64,000 bases of DNA from Bacteroidaceae bacterium (lineage in GTDB: Bacteria; Bacteroidota; Bacteroidia; Bacteroidales; Bacteroidaceae). The position numbers and the translations under genes were made by a program. Below the pieces are notes generated by a model that saw nothing but the letters and a program-made list of their open reading frames with translations, searched no databases and was not told the origin of the DNA. Location of the stretch: contig JAFSRW010000073.1 in the NCBI GenBank assembly GCA_017445925.1, positions 16,553 through 80,552 on the forward strand, in the 5' to 3' direction. How positions within the stretch are numbered: position 1 is the stretch's first letter; every line of letters starts with the position of its first letter. Shown piece by piece: positions 43,704 through 53,513 of the stretch.

Positions 43704-44811
43704 TCGGCTCTGCCGGAAAAAGCACCTTCTGACCCTCCGTCACGTTATTAGCTCCAACGGTCACAATCTTATCGCCTACTTTCAAGCCGCTGGTGATGAT
43801 GAAGTCCTTACCATTGCCGATATCTTCAGTTGTCACCTCGATGGCTGTTGCCGTGCTGTCGGCCTTCACCAGATACACCTGCTGCTTGTCCAGGAGTTTC
43901 ACCACAGCCACCTGCGGAACCACAATTACATCCTTCTCGTCGAGGGGCATAACCACAGTACCCTGGATACCAGAAAACAGTTGTCCATCCGGATTGGGGA
44001 ACGTAGCCTTAGCGCCTAATGAACCAGTGGCGGCATCCACTACGCCGGTCAAGCTGGTAATGCGCCCCTTATGCTTATATTCCGTACCGTTTTTCATCAA
44101 GAAGGTTACGTCGGGGAGTGCGGATAAGAACTTAGCCTTGTCCTCCCGAGTCACACCAGCCGTAACAGATTCCTCGATGAGGGCCTCGGTCACTGAGAAC
44201 TCTGCGTCCATATTGGTATTGCCGCTGACGATAGTCAGCTTTGTACCTGGCGAAACCTGATCGCCTGCGCGCACAGGAATCTCACCGATAAGACCCTCCA
44301 CAGGAGCCGAAATGGTACAGTAACCCAGGTTCACCTTGTAGCGGTTCACCGAGGCGCGCTGCTGAGCCACCGTAGCCTGGGCCTGCTTGTAAGAGTTTTC
44401 TGCATTGTCGAGCATATATTTGCTCACGATACCCTTATCATACAGATTCTTGTTTGATTCATACTCCAGTTTAGCACTGTTCTCTGCGGCCAGTGCTGCC
44501 TGTAGATTAGCCTGAGCAGCTTCCAGCTCGAGCTGTGCATCACGCTGGTCGATTACAAAGAGCAACTGACCCTTCTTCACCAACTGACCTTCGGTGACGG
44601 CAATCTTCATCAACTGTCCGCTTACCTGGGGCGAGATGGTTACATCGGTCTTTCCTTTCATCTTGGCGCTAAATTTTAAGGGCACCGTAATGTCCTGTTT
44701 CTCAATTGTCATCGTTTCGAAAGATGTCTGTACTTCCTTGGGGATATCCAACCCACATGCAGTCAGTCCACTGACCACCACAGCCCACATCAGGGCATTT
44801 TTTGTTTTCAT
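43693..44811 (-). CDS. RND periplasmic adaptor (membrane fusion protein)
   Basis: A lipoprotein of 372 aa (VVSGLTACGL, lipid Cys near 19). The lipoyl half-domains flank a coiled-coil hairpin (about 95-165, rich in E/A/Q). A conserved KGQLLFVIDQRDAQLELEAAQANL leads into the hairpin, and NLGYCTISAPVEGLIGEIPV closes it. A beta-barrel and a membrane-proximal domain follow (QVAVVKLLDKQQVYLVKAD). It joins the RND pump to the TolC-like duct. The gene starts 40 bp after the glucan phosphorylase stop. No clear promoter is seen there, so read-through is possible. Confidence 0.93.
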   Translation of the reverse strand: MKTKNALMWAVVVSGLTACGLDIPKEVQTSFETMTIEKQDITVPLKFSAKMKGKTDVTISPQVSGQLMKIAVTEGQLVKKGQLLFVIDQRDAQLELEAAQANLQAALAAENSAKLEYESNKNLYDKGIVSKYMLDNAENSYKQAQATVAQQRASVNRYKVNLGYCTISAPVEGLIGEIPVRAGDQVSPGTKLTIVSGNTNMDAEFSVTEALIEESVTAGVTREDKAKFLSALPDVTFLMKNGTEYKHKGRITSLTGVVDAATGSLGAKATFPNPDGQLFSGIQGTVVMPLDEKDVIVVPQVAVVKLLDKQQVYLVKADSTATAIEVTTEDIGNGKDFIITSGLKVGDKIVTVGANNVTEGQKVLFPAEPKKK

Positions 44812-44851
44812 GTTGTAATAGTATTTTTTTTTGTTTTAATTAATCAGTTAA

Positions 44852-47428
44852 TCAATAAGTTACGATAGGCAGTTCCAGCCACTTGATGTAGCAGAAGTCC
44901 TGACGGTGCGGCAGGTACTGGCTCTTCGGGTACATGCGCAAAGCACTCTTGTACTGACCGGACTGCTTGGGAGTCAGGTCTGCCTCGAAGATATAGTTAT
45001 TACCTTCCCTTCTGGTCACGTTCAGCGGTTCCACGCTATAAACGTGTTCCACACCTTCATTATCAACGCATACATTTACCTTCTCCAATCCTACGGCATC
45101 GTCCAACCCCTGCTCGTTGAGAACTACCTTCAGGTGATAGCTCTGACCCGTCTGGCCGCCATTCACCGGATATGAATATTCGCTGCTGACCACGCTGATT
45201 TTATCCCAGCGCTCTGCCACAGTCTCCTTCCATTGGGCTATTTGCTTAGCCAAAAGATAGTTGTCCTTAGCCAACTGCTTGAAGCGCTTGGCTTGTTTCT
45301 CATAAAACTTGAAGTAATAGTCGTCAAGCTGGCGTTTCATGGTATAGTGCGGTGCTATCTGTGCGATGGAGTTCTTGATAACCCGAATCCATTCCTTAGA
45401 GACACCCTTCTTATCCTTTTTATAATATAATGGTATAATTTCGTCCTCCAACAGATGATAGATAGTGGCTGCATCCAGACGGTCCTGATATTCCTGGTTC
45501 TGGTAGGTTCGATGCTCGGTGAGTGCCCATCCAGCGCCCTCGCGATATCCCTCAAGCCACCAGCCGTCCTTTACGCTGAGGTTCACAACGCCATTCATCA
45601 GGGCTTTCTCGCCTGATGTTCCGCTGGCTTCCATGGGACGGGTAGGCGTGTTCATCCAAATGTCCACACCACTTACCAGATTGCGAGCCAACATAAAATC
45701 GTAGTCTTCCACAAAGATTATCCTGGCCTGGAACTCGGGACGCTGAGAAATCTCATAAATCATCTTTATGAGTCCTTGTCCGGCTCCGTCGGCAGGATGA
45801 GCCTTTCCTGCAAACATGAAGATAACGGGCCGATCAGGATTGTTCACTATCTTGGAAAGACGCTCCAGGTCGGTAAACAGCAAGTGAGCACGCTTGTAAG
45901 TGGCAAAGCGGCGACAGAAGCCGATAACCAGCGAGTTAGGATTAAAGCGCTGTGCCAACCGAGTGATACGGGAGGGGTCGCTCTGGTTCTTCAGCCATGT
46001 ATCGCGCAACTGAATCTGTACATACTCAAAGAGTTTCTGCTTGAGCGCCATACGGGTTTCCCAAATCTCCTCGTCGGGGCAGTCATAAATGCCATGCCAG
46101 ATCTTCTCGTTCGACTGATCCTGCATGAAATTAGCATCGAAGTACTTATTATAAATCTTGCACCACTCTCTGGCAGCCCAAGTGGGAAAATGCACACCAT
46201 TGGTAACGTAGCCTACATGGCTCTCCTCGGGGTAATACCCCTTCCAGATGTTGTTGAACATCTTCTTGCTTACCTCGCCGTGAAGCCAGCTTACGCCATT
46301 CACTTCCTGACAGGTATTGCAGGCGAAGGTGCTCATACAGAACTTCTCGCTGGAGTCCTCTGGGTTTGTCCGGCCCATGCCTATGAATTCATCCCACGTG
46401 ATGCCGAGCTTCTGGGGATAACCGCTCATGTACTTGCCGAAGAGCCCTTCCTCGAAATAATCGTGTCCGGCAGGCACAGGAGTGTGTACGGTGTAGAGAC
46501 CGCTGGCACGCACAAGTTCCAGGGCCTGATTGAAATTGAGCCCTTCCTCGATGTAATCGCAAAGACGTTGTAGGTTGCAGAGGGCTGCATGCCCTTCGTT
46601 GCAATGGTATATATCCTTCTTGATACCGAGTTTCTTCAACAGCAGCATACCACCTATACCCAGCAGGATTTCCTGCTTCAGACGATTCTCCCAGTCGCCG
46701 CCATAAAGACTATGGGTAATGGGCTTGTCGTACTCCGAGTTCATCTCGTTGTCGGTATCAAGCAGGTAGAGCTTCACACGACCCACATTGACACGCCATA
46801 CGTAGGCATGCACCATGAAGTTCATAAAAGGAACATCTATCACCATAGGATTGCCGTCGGCATCCAACTGACGCACTACGGGTAGTGAGCTGAAGTTCTG
46901 GGCCTCGTAATTGGCAATCTGCTGCCCGTCCATAGCCAGACTCTGAGTGAAATAGCCGAAACGATAGAGGAATCCCACGGCACACATATCCACATTACTG
47001 TCGCTGGCTTCCTTCACATAGTCACCGGCCAGCATTCCCAAGCCACCGCTGTATATCTTCAGGGCCGAGTGCATACCGTACTCCATACAGAAATAGGCTA
47101 CGGAGGGACGGGTGTGATCGGGCTCCACATCCATATATTTACGGAACTTGGCATAGACATCTTTTATACGCTTTAAGAGAGCCTTGTCCTTAAGGATTTC
47201 CTGCTTGCGGTCGTATGTCAGACGTTCCATCATCATTACAGGATTGTGTTTCACCTCGTGATACAGGTCGTGGTCGATGTCGCGGAACAGGTCACGGGCT
47301 TCGGGGTTCCATACCCACCACATATTATGTACTATCTCGTCTAAACACTTTAGCTCTTCCGGCAAGGTAGCTTTCACGGTGAGCATAGTCCACTGTGGAA
47401 CATTTGAATAACTGGCTTTAATCTTCAT
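44852..47428 (-). CDS. Alpha-glucan phosphorylase (GT35, with N-terminal DUF3417)
   Basis: A cytoplasmic enzyme of 858 aa that phosphorolyses alpha-1,4-glucans to glucose 1-phosphate with PLP. The N-terminal DUF3417 part (about 10-125) carries [16 protein letters not shown]. The phosphorylase fold includes [29 protein letters not shown]. The PLP lysine lies in [14 protein letters not shown], Lys608. The C-terminal part (from about 750) is a beta domain rather than the usual helix. It has its own promoter and a 5' leader of about 90 nt. The role is glycogen or maltodextrin breakdown. The efflux operon follows on the same strand. Confidence 0.93.
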   Translation of the reverse strand: MKIKASYSNVPQWTMLTVKATLPEELKCLDEIVHNMWWVWNPEARDLFRDIDHDLYHEVKHNPVMMMERLTYDRKQEILKDKALLKRIKDVYAKFRKYMDVEPDHTRPSVAYFCMEYGMHSALKIYSGGLGMLAGDYVKEASDSNVDMCAVGFLYRFGYFTQSLAMDGQQIANYEAQNFSSLPVVRQLDADGNPMVIDVPFMNFMVHAYVWRVNVGRVKLYLLDTDNEMNSEYDKPITHSLYGGDWENRLKQEILLGIGGMLLLKKLGIKKDIYHCNEGHAALCNLQRLCDYIEEGLNFNQALELVRASGLYTVHTPVPAGHDYFEEGLFGKYMSGYPQKLGITWDEFIGMGRTNPEDSSEKFCMSTFACNTCQEVNGVSWLHGEVSKKMFNNIWKGYYPEESHVGYVTNGVHFPTWAAREWCKIYNKYFDANFMQDQSNEKIWHGIYDCPDEEIWETRMALKQKLFEYVQIQLRDTWLKNQSDPSRITRLAQRFNPNSLVIGFCRRFATYKRAHLLFTDLERLSKIVNNPDRPVIFMFAGKAHPADGAGQGLIKMIYEISQRPEFQARIIFVEDYDFMLARNLVSGVDIWMNTPTRPMEASGTSGEKALMNGVVNLSVKDGWWLEGYREGAGWALTEHRTYQNQEYQDRLDAATIYHLLEDEIIPLYYKKDKKGVSKEWIRVIKNSIAQIAPHYTMKRQLDDYYFKFYEKQAKRFKQLAKDNYLLAKQIAQWKETVAERWDKISVVSSEYSYPVNGGQTGQSYHLKVVLNEQGLDDAVGLEKVNVCVDNEGVEHVYSVEPLNVTRREGNNYIFEADLTPKQSGQYKSALRMYPKSQYLPHRQDFCYIKWLELPIVTY

Positions 47429-47520
47429 GGTCCTTTTTTATAAAAATTCTAAATTCGTTATTTATGGTTTCTACTAAACAGCTGATCTGGTATTTACGTG
47501 AATCATGCTGATTTTTGTTG

Positions 47521-47528
47521 CAAATATA
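47521..47528 (-). promoter_or_regulatory. -7 box for the glucan phosphorylase
   Basis: The minus strand reads TATATTTG, with TTTG about 16 bp further upstream. It lies 92 bp before the ATG at 47428, giving a long A/T-rich leader in which I see no known riboswitch. Confidence 0.55.
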
Positions 47529-47706
47529 TAAAAAATCTTAATTCCAAATGTAATTTTCAATTAATAATTATGTTTTATCTGTTAAACAGGTATATGATGT
47601 TCTTGCAGAGCATTATAATGAAACAAAAAGAAGCAAAAGGATTGGGTTATGAAATTTATTTTATAAATTCGCCACCGGAAAGTTGAATGAATAAAAACAA
47701 AACAAC

Positions 47707-47850
47707 ATGAAAACAGAGAATACTGATAATAAGGAGAAAAAGGGGGAACGGACGTATCGCTGTAACGATTGCGGCAATGTAATATACAAGCACGAGGTCT
47801 TCTGCTCCAAGTGCGGCAAAACGCTGGACAGGTACGACTTTGAAGACTGA
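47707..47850 (+). CDS. 47-aa zinc-ribbon microprotein
   Basis: ATG at 47707 to TGA at 47850 gives a 47-aa basic/acidic peptide. The N-terminus is KTENTDNKEKKGE. A zinc-ribbon pattern follows: CNDC at 19-22 and CSKC at 33-36, ten residues apart, with GNVIYKHEVF between. Pairs of CxxC with this spacing are typical of rubredoxin-like or zinc-ribbon folds. The function is unknown. It sits 175 bp upstream of clpB on the same strand and may be regulated with it, or may act as a nucleic-acid or protein adaptor (inference). Confidence 0.7.
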   Translation: MKTENTDNKEKKGERTYRCNDCGNVIYKHEVFCSKCGKTLDRYDFED

Positions 47851-47940
47851 CCTTCCTATATCATTACATGCCATAATGACGCAGAACACGCCAATTTGTC
47901 TGAAAATGAACAAGTTGCACAAGGTTTGTACTCTTTTTAT

Positions 47941-47977
47941 TGAGAATTGAAAGTTGAAAATTGAACATTGAAAGTTA
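47941..47977 (+). repeat. Iterated attgaaagt word tract upstream of clpB
   Basis: ttgagaattgaaagttgaaa and attgaacattgaaagtt repeat an 8-9 bp word. They are followed by GCGAAGCGTTAACTTC, which resembles the hairpin-connector of the 28.9-kb array. Confidence 0.65.
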
Positions 47978-48025
47978 TTCGAGCGAAGCGTTAACTTCTC
48001 AATAAAAAAGAAAGGAGTACAAATT

Positions 48026-50158
48026 ATGATGACACAGAACAACAACCAAAATAGCTTTTTGGGTCAGTTCGCCAGAAATCTGGTGGACGAAGCTCGGGCT
48101 GGCAAACTTGACCCTGTTATCGGCAGGGACGAGGAGATTAGGCGTGTATTGCAGATTCTCTCTCGCCGTACCAAGAACAACCCTATCCTGATAGGTGAGC
48201 CGGGTACTGGTAAGACAGCCATTGTGGAAGGTCTTGCACACCGTATCCTCAGGGGCGATGTGCCTGAGAACCTGAAGGAGAAACAACTCTACAGTCTGGA
48301 CATGGGTGCCCTGGTGGCTGGAGCCAAATACAAGGGCGAGTTTGAGGAACGTCTGAAAGGCGTGGTAAACGAGGTAGTCCAGAGTGAGGGTAACATTATT
48401 CTATTTATAGATGAGATTCATACGCTGGTGGGTGCCGGCAAGAGCGAGGGCGCCATGGATGCTGCCAACATTCTGAAGCCTGCACTGGCCCGTGGTGAAC
48501 TGCGCAGCATCGGTGCCACAACTCTGGACGAGTATCAGAAGTACTTTGAGGTGGACAAGGCTCTGGAGCGCCGTTTCCAGACCGTTATGGTAGATGAACC
48601 CGACCGACTGGCCAGCATCAGTATTCTGCGTGGTCTGAAAGAGCGCTACGAGAACCATCACCACGTGCGCATCCAGGATGACGCCATCATTGCTGCCGTA
48701 GAACTTTCTACACGTTATATTACGGAACGTTTCCTGCCCGACAAGGCCATCGACCTGATGGACGAGGCAGCAGCCAAGCTGCGTATGGAACGCGACTCTG
48801 TTCCTGAAGAGCTGGATGAGATAAGCCGACGTCTGAAGCAGTTGGAGATTGAACGCGAGGCCATCAAACGCGAGGGCGACAAGCCAAAGTTGGAAGCCCT
48901 GAACAAGGAAATTGCCGAGTTGCAGGAGCAGGAGAACCACTTTAAGCAGAAGTGGCAAGGCGAGAAGAACCTGTTGAACCACATTCAGCAGAACAAGCAG
49001 CAGATAGAAACCCTGAAGTTTGAGGCAGAAAAAGCTGAGCGTGAGGGTAACTATGCCAAGGTGGCTGAAATCAGATACGGTAAACTGCAACAACTGGAAA
49101 AGGACATAGAAGCTACTCAGCAGCAGCTGAAGGAGGCACAAGGTACCGAGGCAATGCTGAAAGAAGAGGTAACAGCTGACGATATTGCCGATGTGGTAAG
49201 TCGTTGGACCGGCATCCCCGTCAGGAAGATGATGCAGAGTGAACGCGAGAAACTGCTGCATCTGGAAGAGGAACTGCACAAGCGTGTGATTGGTCAGGAC
49301 GAAGCCATTCAGGCTGTGAGCGATGCCGTAAGACGTAGTCGTGCAGGAATGCAAGACCCCAAGCGTCCCATAGGTTCCTTCATCTTCCTGGGTACCACAG
49401 GTGTAGGTAAAACAGAACTGGCTAAGGCGCTGGCAGACTATCTGTTCAACGATGAAAGCATGATGACGCGTATAGATATGAGTGAATATCAGGAGAAGTT
49501 CAGCGTGACGCGTCTGATTGGCGCCCCTCCAGGATATGTTGGCTACGATGAAGGTGGTCAGTTGACGGAAGCCGTCAGGAGAAAACCCTATCAGGTAGTG
49601 CTCTTCGATGAGATAGAAAAGGCTCACCCAGATGTCTTCAACACGCTCTTACAGGTACTGGATGACGGAAGGTTGACAGACTCCAAAGGCAGGACGGTGA
49701 ACTTCAAGAATACCATCATCATTATGACCAGCAACCTGGGCAGCCAGCTTTTTGCCAACGCTCCCACCGAGAAGTTGGAGGAGACCAAGCAGGAAGTGTT
49801 GCAGTTGCTCCGTCAGACCATAAGACCTGAGTTTCTGAACCGTATAGATGAGACTATCGTCTTCCATCCGCTGACACAAGGCGAGATTAAGCAAGTGGTT
49901 CGTCTGCAGATCAACGGCATAGCCAAGATGCTGGAGCAGAACAACGTGAAACTGAAGGTGACGGAGCCAGCCATAGAACTGCTGGCAAGGGAGGGTTACG
50001 ATCCCGACTTCGGTGCCCGTCCTGTAAAGCGTGCCATACAGCGATTACTGCTGAACGACCTGAGCAAGGCCATGCTGGGAGGCACATTGCAACAGAACGT
50101 ACCCATAGAGGTGGATGTGAAGGATGACCATCTGACATTCCGCAATGCTGTGGGCTAA
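48026..50158 (+). CDS. clpB: ClpB-type AAA+ disaggregase lacking the N-terminal domain
   Basis: A protein of 710 aa, about 150 shorter than the usual ClpB, starting with a short linker ([17 protein letters not shown]) that normally follows the Clp_N domain. AAA domain 1 has Walker A GEPGTGKT (57-64) and [14 protein letters not shown]. The ClpB-type coiled-coil M-domain spans about 270-390. AAA domain 2 has Walker A GTTGVGKT (456-463), [15 protein letters not shown] and pore loop [11 protein letters not shown]. It lacks the ClpA/ClpX tripeptide for ClpP docking, as expected. It rescues aggregated proteins with DnaK in the cytoplasm. MATE and TrmO genes follow closely on the same strand. Confidence 0.9.
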   Translation: MMTQNNNQNSFLGQFARNLVDEARAGKLDPVIGRDEEIRRVLQILSRRTKNNPILIGEPGTGKTAIVEGLAHRILRGDVPENLKEKQLYSLDMGALVAGAKYKGEFEERLKGVVNEVVQSEGNIILFIDEIHTLVGAGKSEGAMDAANILKPALARGELRSIGATTLDEYQKYFEVDKALERRFQTVMVDEPDRLASISILRGLKERYENHHHVRIQDDAIIAAVELSTRYITERFLPDKAIDLMDEAAAKLRMERDSVPEELDEISRRLKQLEIEREAIKREGDKPKLEALNKEIAELQEQENHFKQKWQGEKNLLNHIQQNKQQIETLKFEAEKAEREGNYAKVAEIRYGKLQQLEKDIEATQQQLKEAQGTEAMLKEEVTADDIADVVSRWTGIPVRKMMQSEREKLLHLEEELHKRVIGQDEAIQAVSDAVRRSRAGMQDPKRPIGSFIFLGTTGVGKTELAKALADYLFNDESMMTRIDMSEYQEKFSVTRLIGAPPGYVGYDEGGQLTEAVRRKPYQVVLFDEIEKAHPDVFNTLLQVLDDGRLTDSKGRTVNFKNTIIIMTSNLGSQLFANAPTEKLEETKQEVLQLLRQTIRPEFLNRIDETIVFHPLTQGEIKQVVRLQINGIAKMLEQNNVKLKVTEPAIELLAREGYDPDFGARPVKRAIQRLLLNDLSKAMLGGTLQQNVPIEVDVKDDHLTFRNAVG

Positions 50159-50167
50159 AACAAACGG

Positions 50168-51487
50168 ATGCTGAAAAGATACATCATACACTACCCCACT
50201 CTGCTAAGACTGGGAATACCCATTATGATAGGCCAAATCGGTACTATCATAATGGGTTTTATGGATACACTGATGATAGGCCACTACGGTACAGGTGAAC
50301 TGGCTGCCGCAGGCTTTGTGAATGCCACTATCGGACTGGTGGCAATATCGGCCTTGGGCTTTTCCTACGGCCTGACTCCCGTAGTGGGGGCACTGTTGGG
50401 AAAGGGAGAAACAGACAGCATTGCGCAGAAGCTAAAGAACAGTCTGGTAGCCAACAACATTCTGGCTATTGTTATGATGGCTGTACTAGGCGTGCTGTAC
50501 CTGAACCTGCATCATCTAGGACTGCCTGAACACTTGTTACCACTGATGCGTCCATACTTGTTCCTGCACATATTAAGTTTCCTGCCCATGATGGCATTTA
50601 ATGCCTTCAAGCAATTCTCGGACGGTATTCAGGATACCCGCATGCCCATGTGGATTCTTCTGGGCAGCAACGTGCTGAACGTGCTGGGCAACTGGCTGCT
50701 GATATACGGCATTGGTCCCTTCCCTGAGATGGGGCTGGCGGGTGCCGGAATGGCTACGCTGCTAAGCAGGTTTGCCATGTGGGCTGCTTTTGCATGCATC
50801 TTCCATCTTACTGACAGATACAAACCATACAGCCAGGATTTCTGGAAGGCTCATGTGTGCAAGGATGACCTCAGACAGATGTTCCGTCTGGGATTCCCCA
50901 TTATGCTGCAGATGGGTATGGAGACGGCCAGTTTTAGTCTGAGCGCCTTCTATGTGGGATGGCTGGGCACAACAGCTATGGCCGCCCACCAGATAATGCT
51001 TACCGTAGCCCAACTCTGCTATATGCTCTATTATGGAATGAGCGCAGCTGTAGCTGTTCAGGTGAGCTACTTCAGAGGCGCTGGCAAGCTGCCAGAAACA
51101 CGCCATGTGGCCTTTGCCGGCTTGCATCTGAACTGGATCTTGGGCTTGCTGACGGCGGTTCCCATCTTCCTACTCAGAAATGAGATAGGCCTGTGGTTCT
51201 CTGACAGTACAGAGGTGACTGCTCTAGTGGCTGCCGTAATAATTCCGCTGTGTATCTACCAGTTTGGAGATGCCCTGCAATGTACCTATTGTAATGCCTT
51301 GCGTGGTATGGAGGATGTAAAGCCTCTGGTCTGGATTGCCTTTATTGCCTACTTCATAGTATCGCTGCCGTTGGGCTATCTGTTCGGCTTTACCATGCAC
51401 GGAGGCCTGTGGGGCATCTGGATGGCGTTCCCCTTCGGACTAACTACAGCGGGCATTTTGTACCTGATTAGATTTCTAAAAGAATGA
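50168..51487 (+). CDS. MATE-family efflux transporter
   Basis: An inner-membrane antiporter of 439 aa with twelve helices in two MatE repeats. The first repeat begins with IPIMIGQIGTIIMGFMDTLMIGHYG, the usual MATE start; the second starts near FRLGFPIMLQMGMETASFSL. It exports cationic drugs or metabolites in exchange for sodium or protons. The gene begins 9 bp after clpB and overlaps trmO by 4 bp (ATGA), so clpB, this gene and trmO may share a transcript. Confidence 0.92.
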   Translation: MLKRYIIHYPTLLRLGIPIMIGQIGTIIMGFMDTLMIGHYGTGELAAAGFVNATIGLVAISALGFSYGLTPVVGALLGKGETDSIAQKLKNSLVANNILAIVMMAVLGVLYLNLHHLGLPEHLLPLMRPYLFLHILSFLPMMAFNAFKQFSDGIQDTRMPMWILLGSNVLNVLGNWLLIYGIGPFPEMGLAGAGMATLLSRFAMWAAFACIFHLTDRYKPYSQDFWKAHVCKDDLRQMFRLGFPIMLQMGMETASFSLSAFYVGWLGTTAMAAHQIMLTVAQLCYMLYYGMSAAVAVQVSYFRGAGKLPETRHVAFAGLHLNWILGLLTAVPIFLLRNEIGLWFSDSTEVTALVAAVIIPLCIYQFGDALQCTYCNALRGMEDVKPLVWIAFIAYFIVSLPLGYLFGFTMHGGLWGIWMAFPFGLTTAGILYLIRFLKE

Positions 51488-52167
51488 AGATTGTTGCTAA
51501 GATTCATACCGATTTCAAGACCAAATTCGGCGTTCCCCGTCAGAGCGGACTGGTAAAAGGCCTGAAGGGTCGCATAGTGTTTGAACCCGAATTCCGTAAT
51601 GTAGAGGCACTACGCGGACTGGAAGGTTTCTCGCATATCTGGTTGCTATGGGACTTCTCGGAAGCACACAGAGAAGGTGAAAGTTGGAGTCCAACGGTAC
51701 GTCCACCCCGCTTGGGAGGTAACCAGCGCATGGGGGTATGGGCAACAAGGAGTCCGTTCCGACCCAACAATATTGGTCTTTCATCGGTACGCATTACAAA
51801 AATAGACTTGCACACCCCCGAAGGACCAGTAATAGAAGTGGAGGGAGCCGACCTGATGGATGGCACACCCATACTGGACATAAAGCCTTATCTGCCCTTT
51901 ACTGATTCACATCCTGATGCCCGAGGCGGATTTGCCGAGGAGCAGAACAAAAAGATGGAACCTCTTGGGGTAGAGATTCCATCTGATATAGCTTGTTTGT
52001 TTGATTCTGATAAATTGGAAGCCTTACGCGGTGTACTGGCTGCCGACCCACGACCGCACTACCAACAGGACCCTGAACGTATCTACGCCTTGGAGTTTGC
52101 AGACTACGAATTGAAATTCCATGTTCAAGATGATACAGTAGTAGTTACGCAGGCCAAAGCCCTTTAG
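51484..52167 (+). CDS. trmO: tRNA (N6-threonylcarbamoyladenosine37-N6)-methyltransferase TrmO
   Basis: A protein of 227 aa. The TsaA/TrmO beta-barrel (about 1-140) carries PRQSGLVKGLKGRIVFEPEF, GFSHIWLLWDFS, RSPFRPNNIGLSSVRI and DIKPYLPFTD, all family signatures. A C-terminal domain follows. It methylates t6A37 of certain tRNAs with S-adenosylmethionine. The four-base overlap with the MATE gene implies coupled translation. Its stop overlaps the stop of the convergent thrC gene, leaving no intergenic space. Confidence 0.9.
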   Translation: MKIVAKIHTDFKTKFGVPRQSGLVKGLKGRIVFEPEFRNVEALRGLEGFSHIWLLWDFSEAHREGESWSPTVRPPRLGGNQRMGVWATRSPFRPNNIGLSSVRITKIDLHTPEGPVIEVEGADLMDGTPILDIKPYLPFTDSHPDARGGFAEEQNKKMEPLGVEIPSDIACLFDSDKLEALRGVLAADPRPHYQQDPERIYALEFADYELKFHVQDDTVVVTQAKAL

Positions 52168-53474
52168 CGACTCATCAAATAGGCCTTAAAGTCGGCAAAA
52201 TTCTTACTCATCGAAACACTCTGCTTCTCACCCTTCATAAAGGCTTGCAAGCGGGCAGGAATTTCTATTTCAGTACCACAGATTTCATCTACCACCTGCT
52301 TGAACTTGGCAGGATGGGCAGTCTCGAGGAAGAAGCCAATCTCTCCCTCACGCAATCCCTCTTGCAAAGCACGATATCCGCAAGCTCCGTGAGGGTCAAG
52401 CTGATAACCCGTTTCGGCAAGGCATTCACGCATGGTATGCGCTATCTGCTCATCAGAATAGCTTGCACCTGAGATATCCGAACAGATAGCTTCATAACTT
52501 CTGCCATACAAGTCGTAAATACGGGCGAAATTGCTAGGGTCACCCACATCCATAGCATTGGCAATGGTTTGCACACTTCTCTTAGGGAAGTACGATCCAG
52601 TCTGTAGGTAATAGAAAAATACATCGTTCTCGTTATTGGCAGCAATGAACCTGTTGATAGGTAATCCCATTCGCTTACCAAAGAGGGCCGAACAGATGTT
52701 GCCGAAGTTGCCGCTGGGAACACAACAAACCACGTTATCAGCAAGGCCGAGTTTCTTTAACTGCGCGTATGCATAGAAGTAATAGAAACTCTGGGGCAGG
52801 AAACGAGCCACATTAATGCTGTTGGCCGAGGTGAGCCGGATGTGCTCATTCAGTTCCTTATCCATAAAGGCACTCTTAACAAGCGCCTGACAGTCGTCGA
52901 ACACACCATCTACCTCGATAGCTGTGATATTCTGTCCCAAAGTAGTAAACTGGCACTCCTGAATGGGGCTGACCTTACCCTTGGGGTACAAAACGTACAC
53001 ATGAATGCCTTCTACACCCAAGAATCCGTTGGCAACGGCAGAACCTGTGTCTCCACTGGTGGCTACCAATACGTTCACTTGGCTCTCGCCCTTAAGGGAG
53101 AGCGGGGAGAGGGTCCACTGCAGTAGACGTGCCATGAAGCGGGCACCCACATCCTTGAAGGCCAAAGTAGGACCATGAAAAAGTTCAAGGCTGAAGATGT
53201 TATCTGTCACCTTAACCAAGGGCACATCAAAGGAGAGTGTGTCATAAACAATCTTGCGCAGTGCTTCTGCCTCTACATCCTCACCAAAGAAACAGTCGGC
53301 TACCTGATAGGCAATCTCCTGAAACGAGAGGTCTTGGATTTTTCCGAAGAACGACTGCGGAAGGGGTTTAATACTCTGGGGCATATATAGGCCCTTGTCT
53401 TCTGCCAATCCCTTTACAACTGCTTTTTGCAACGTTGCAAGAGGCGCTTTTCCGTTTGTACTATAGTATTTCAT
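52164..53474 (-). CDS. thrC: Threonine synthase
   Basis: A PLP enzyme of 436 aa that converts O-phosphohomoserine to threonine. The N-terminus (YYSTNGKAPLATLQKAVVKGLA) and PLP lysine site HGPTLAFKDVG (Lys107) are clear, as is NVLVATSGDTGSAVANG. Residues about 121-131 (TLSPLSLKGES), just before NVLVATSGD, are an insertion coded by a palindromic element and lie at a loop. It is the last gene of thrA-apgM-thrC, and its ATG is 37 bp after apgM. The stop codons of thrC and convergent trmO overlap. Confidence 0.95.
   Translation of the reverse strand: MKYYSTNGKAPLATLQKAVVKGLAEDKGLYMPQSIKPLPQSFFGKIQDLSFQEIAYQVADCFFGEDVEAEALRKIVYDTLSFDVPLVKVTDNIFSLELFHGPTLAFKDVGARFMARLLQWTLSPLSLKGESQVNVLVATSGDTGSAVANGFLGVEGIHVYVLYPKGKVSPIQECQFTTLGQNITAIEVDGVFDDCQALVKSAFMDKELNEHIRLTSANSINVARFLPQSFYYFYAYAQLKKLGLADNVVCCVPSGNFGNICSALFGKRMGLPINRFIAANNENDVFFYYLQTGSYFPKRSVQTIANAMDVGDPSNFARIYDLYGRSYEAICSDISGASYSDEQIAHTMRECLAETGYQLDPHGACGYRALQEGLREGEIGFFLETAHPAKFKQVVDEICGTEIEIPARLQAFMKGEKQSVSMSKNFADFKAYLMSR
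53083..53115 (-). repeat. In-frame palindromic element in thrC
   Basis: The coding strand reads GGACCCTCTCCCCGC then TCTCCCTTAAGGGCGAGAG: a C-rich arm, a TTAA centre and a G-rich arm. It keeps the frame and encodes about eleven residues between helix and strand. Confidence 0.8.
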
Positions 53475-53480
53475 TTTTTA

Positions 53481-53513
53481 CATTGAACATTGAACATTGA
53501 GCATTGAACATTA
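53481..53513. repeat. Iterated cattgaa word tract between thrC and apgM
   Basis: cattgaacattgaacattga and gcattgaacatt: four copies of an 8-9 bp word fill the spacer up to the apgM stop. Confidence 0.75.

Noticed and set aside
47498-47686. 62-codon open frame upstream of the zinc-ribbon gene
   Set aside because: Low-complexity A/T-rich translation without motif, overlapping the leader of the divergent phosphorylase gene.
48401-49627. 408-codon open frame antisense to clpB
   Set aside because: It lies wholly within a clear ClpB gene. The leucine/glutamine-rich translation is a typical antisense shadow.
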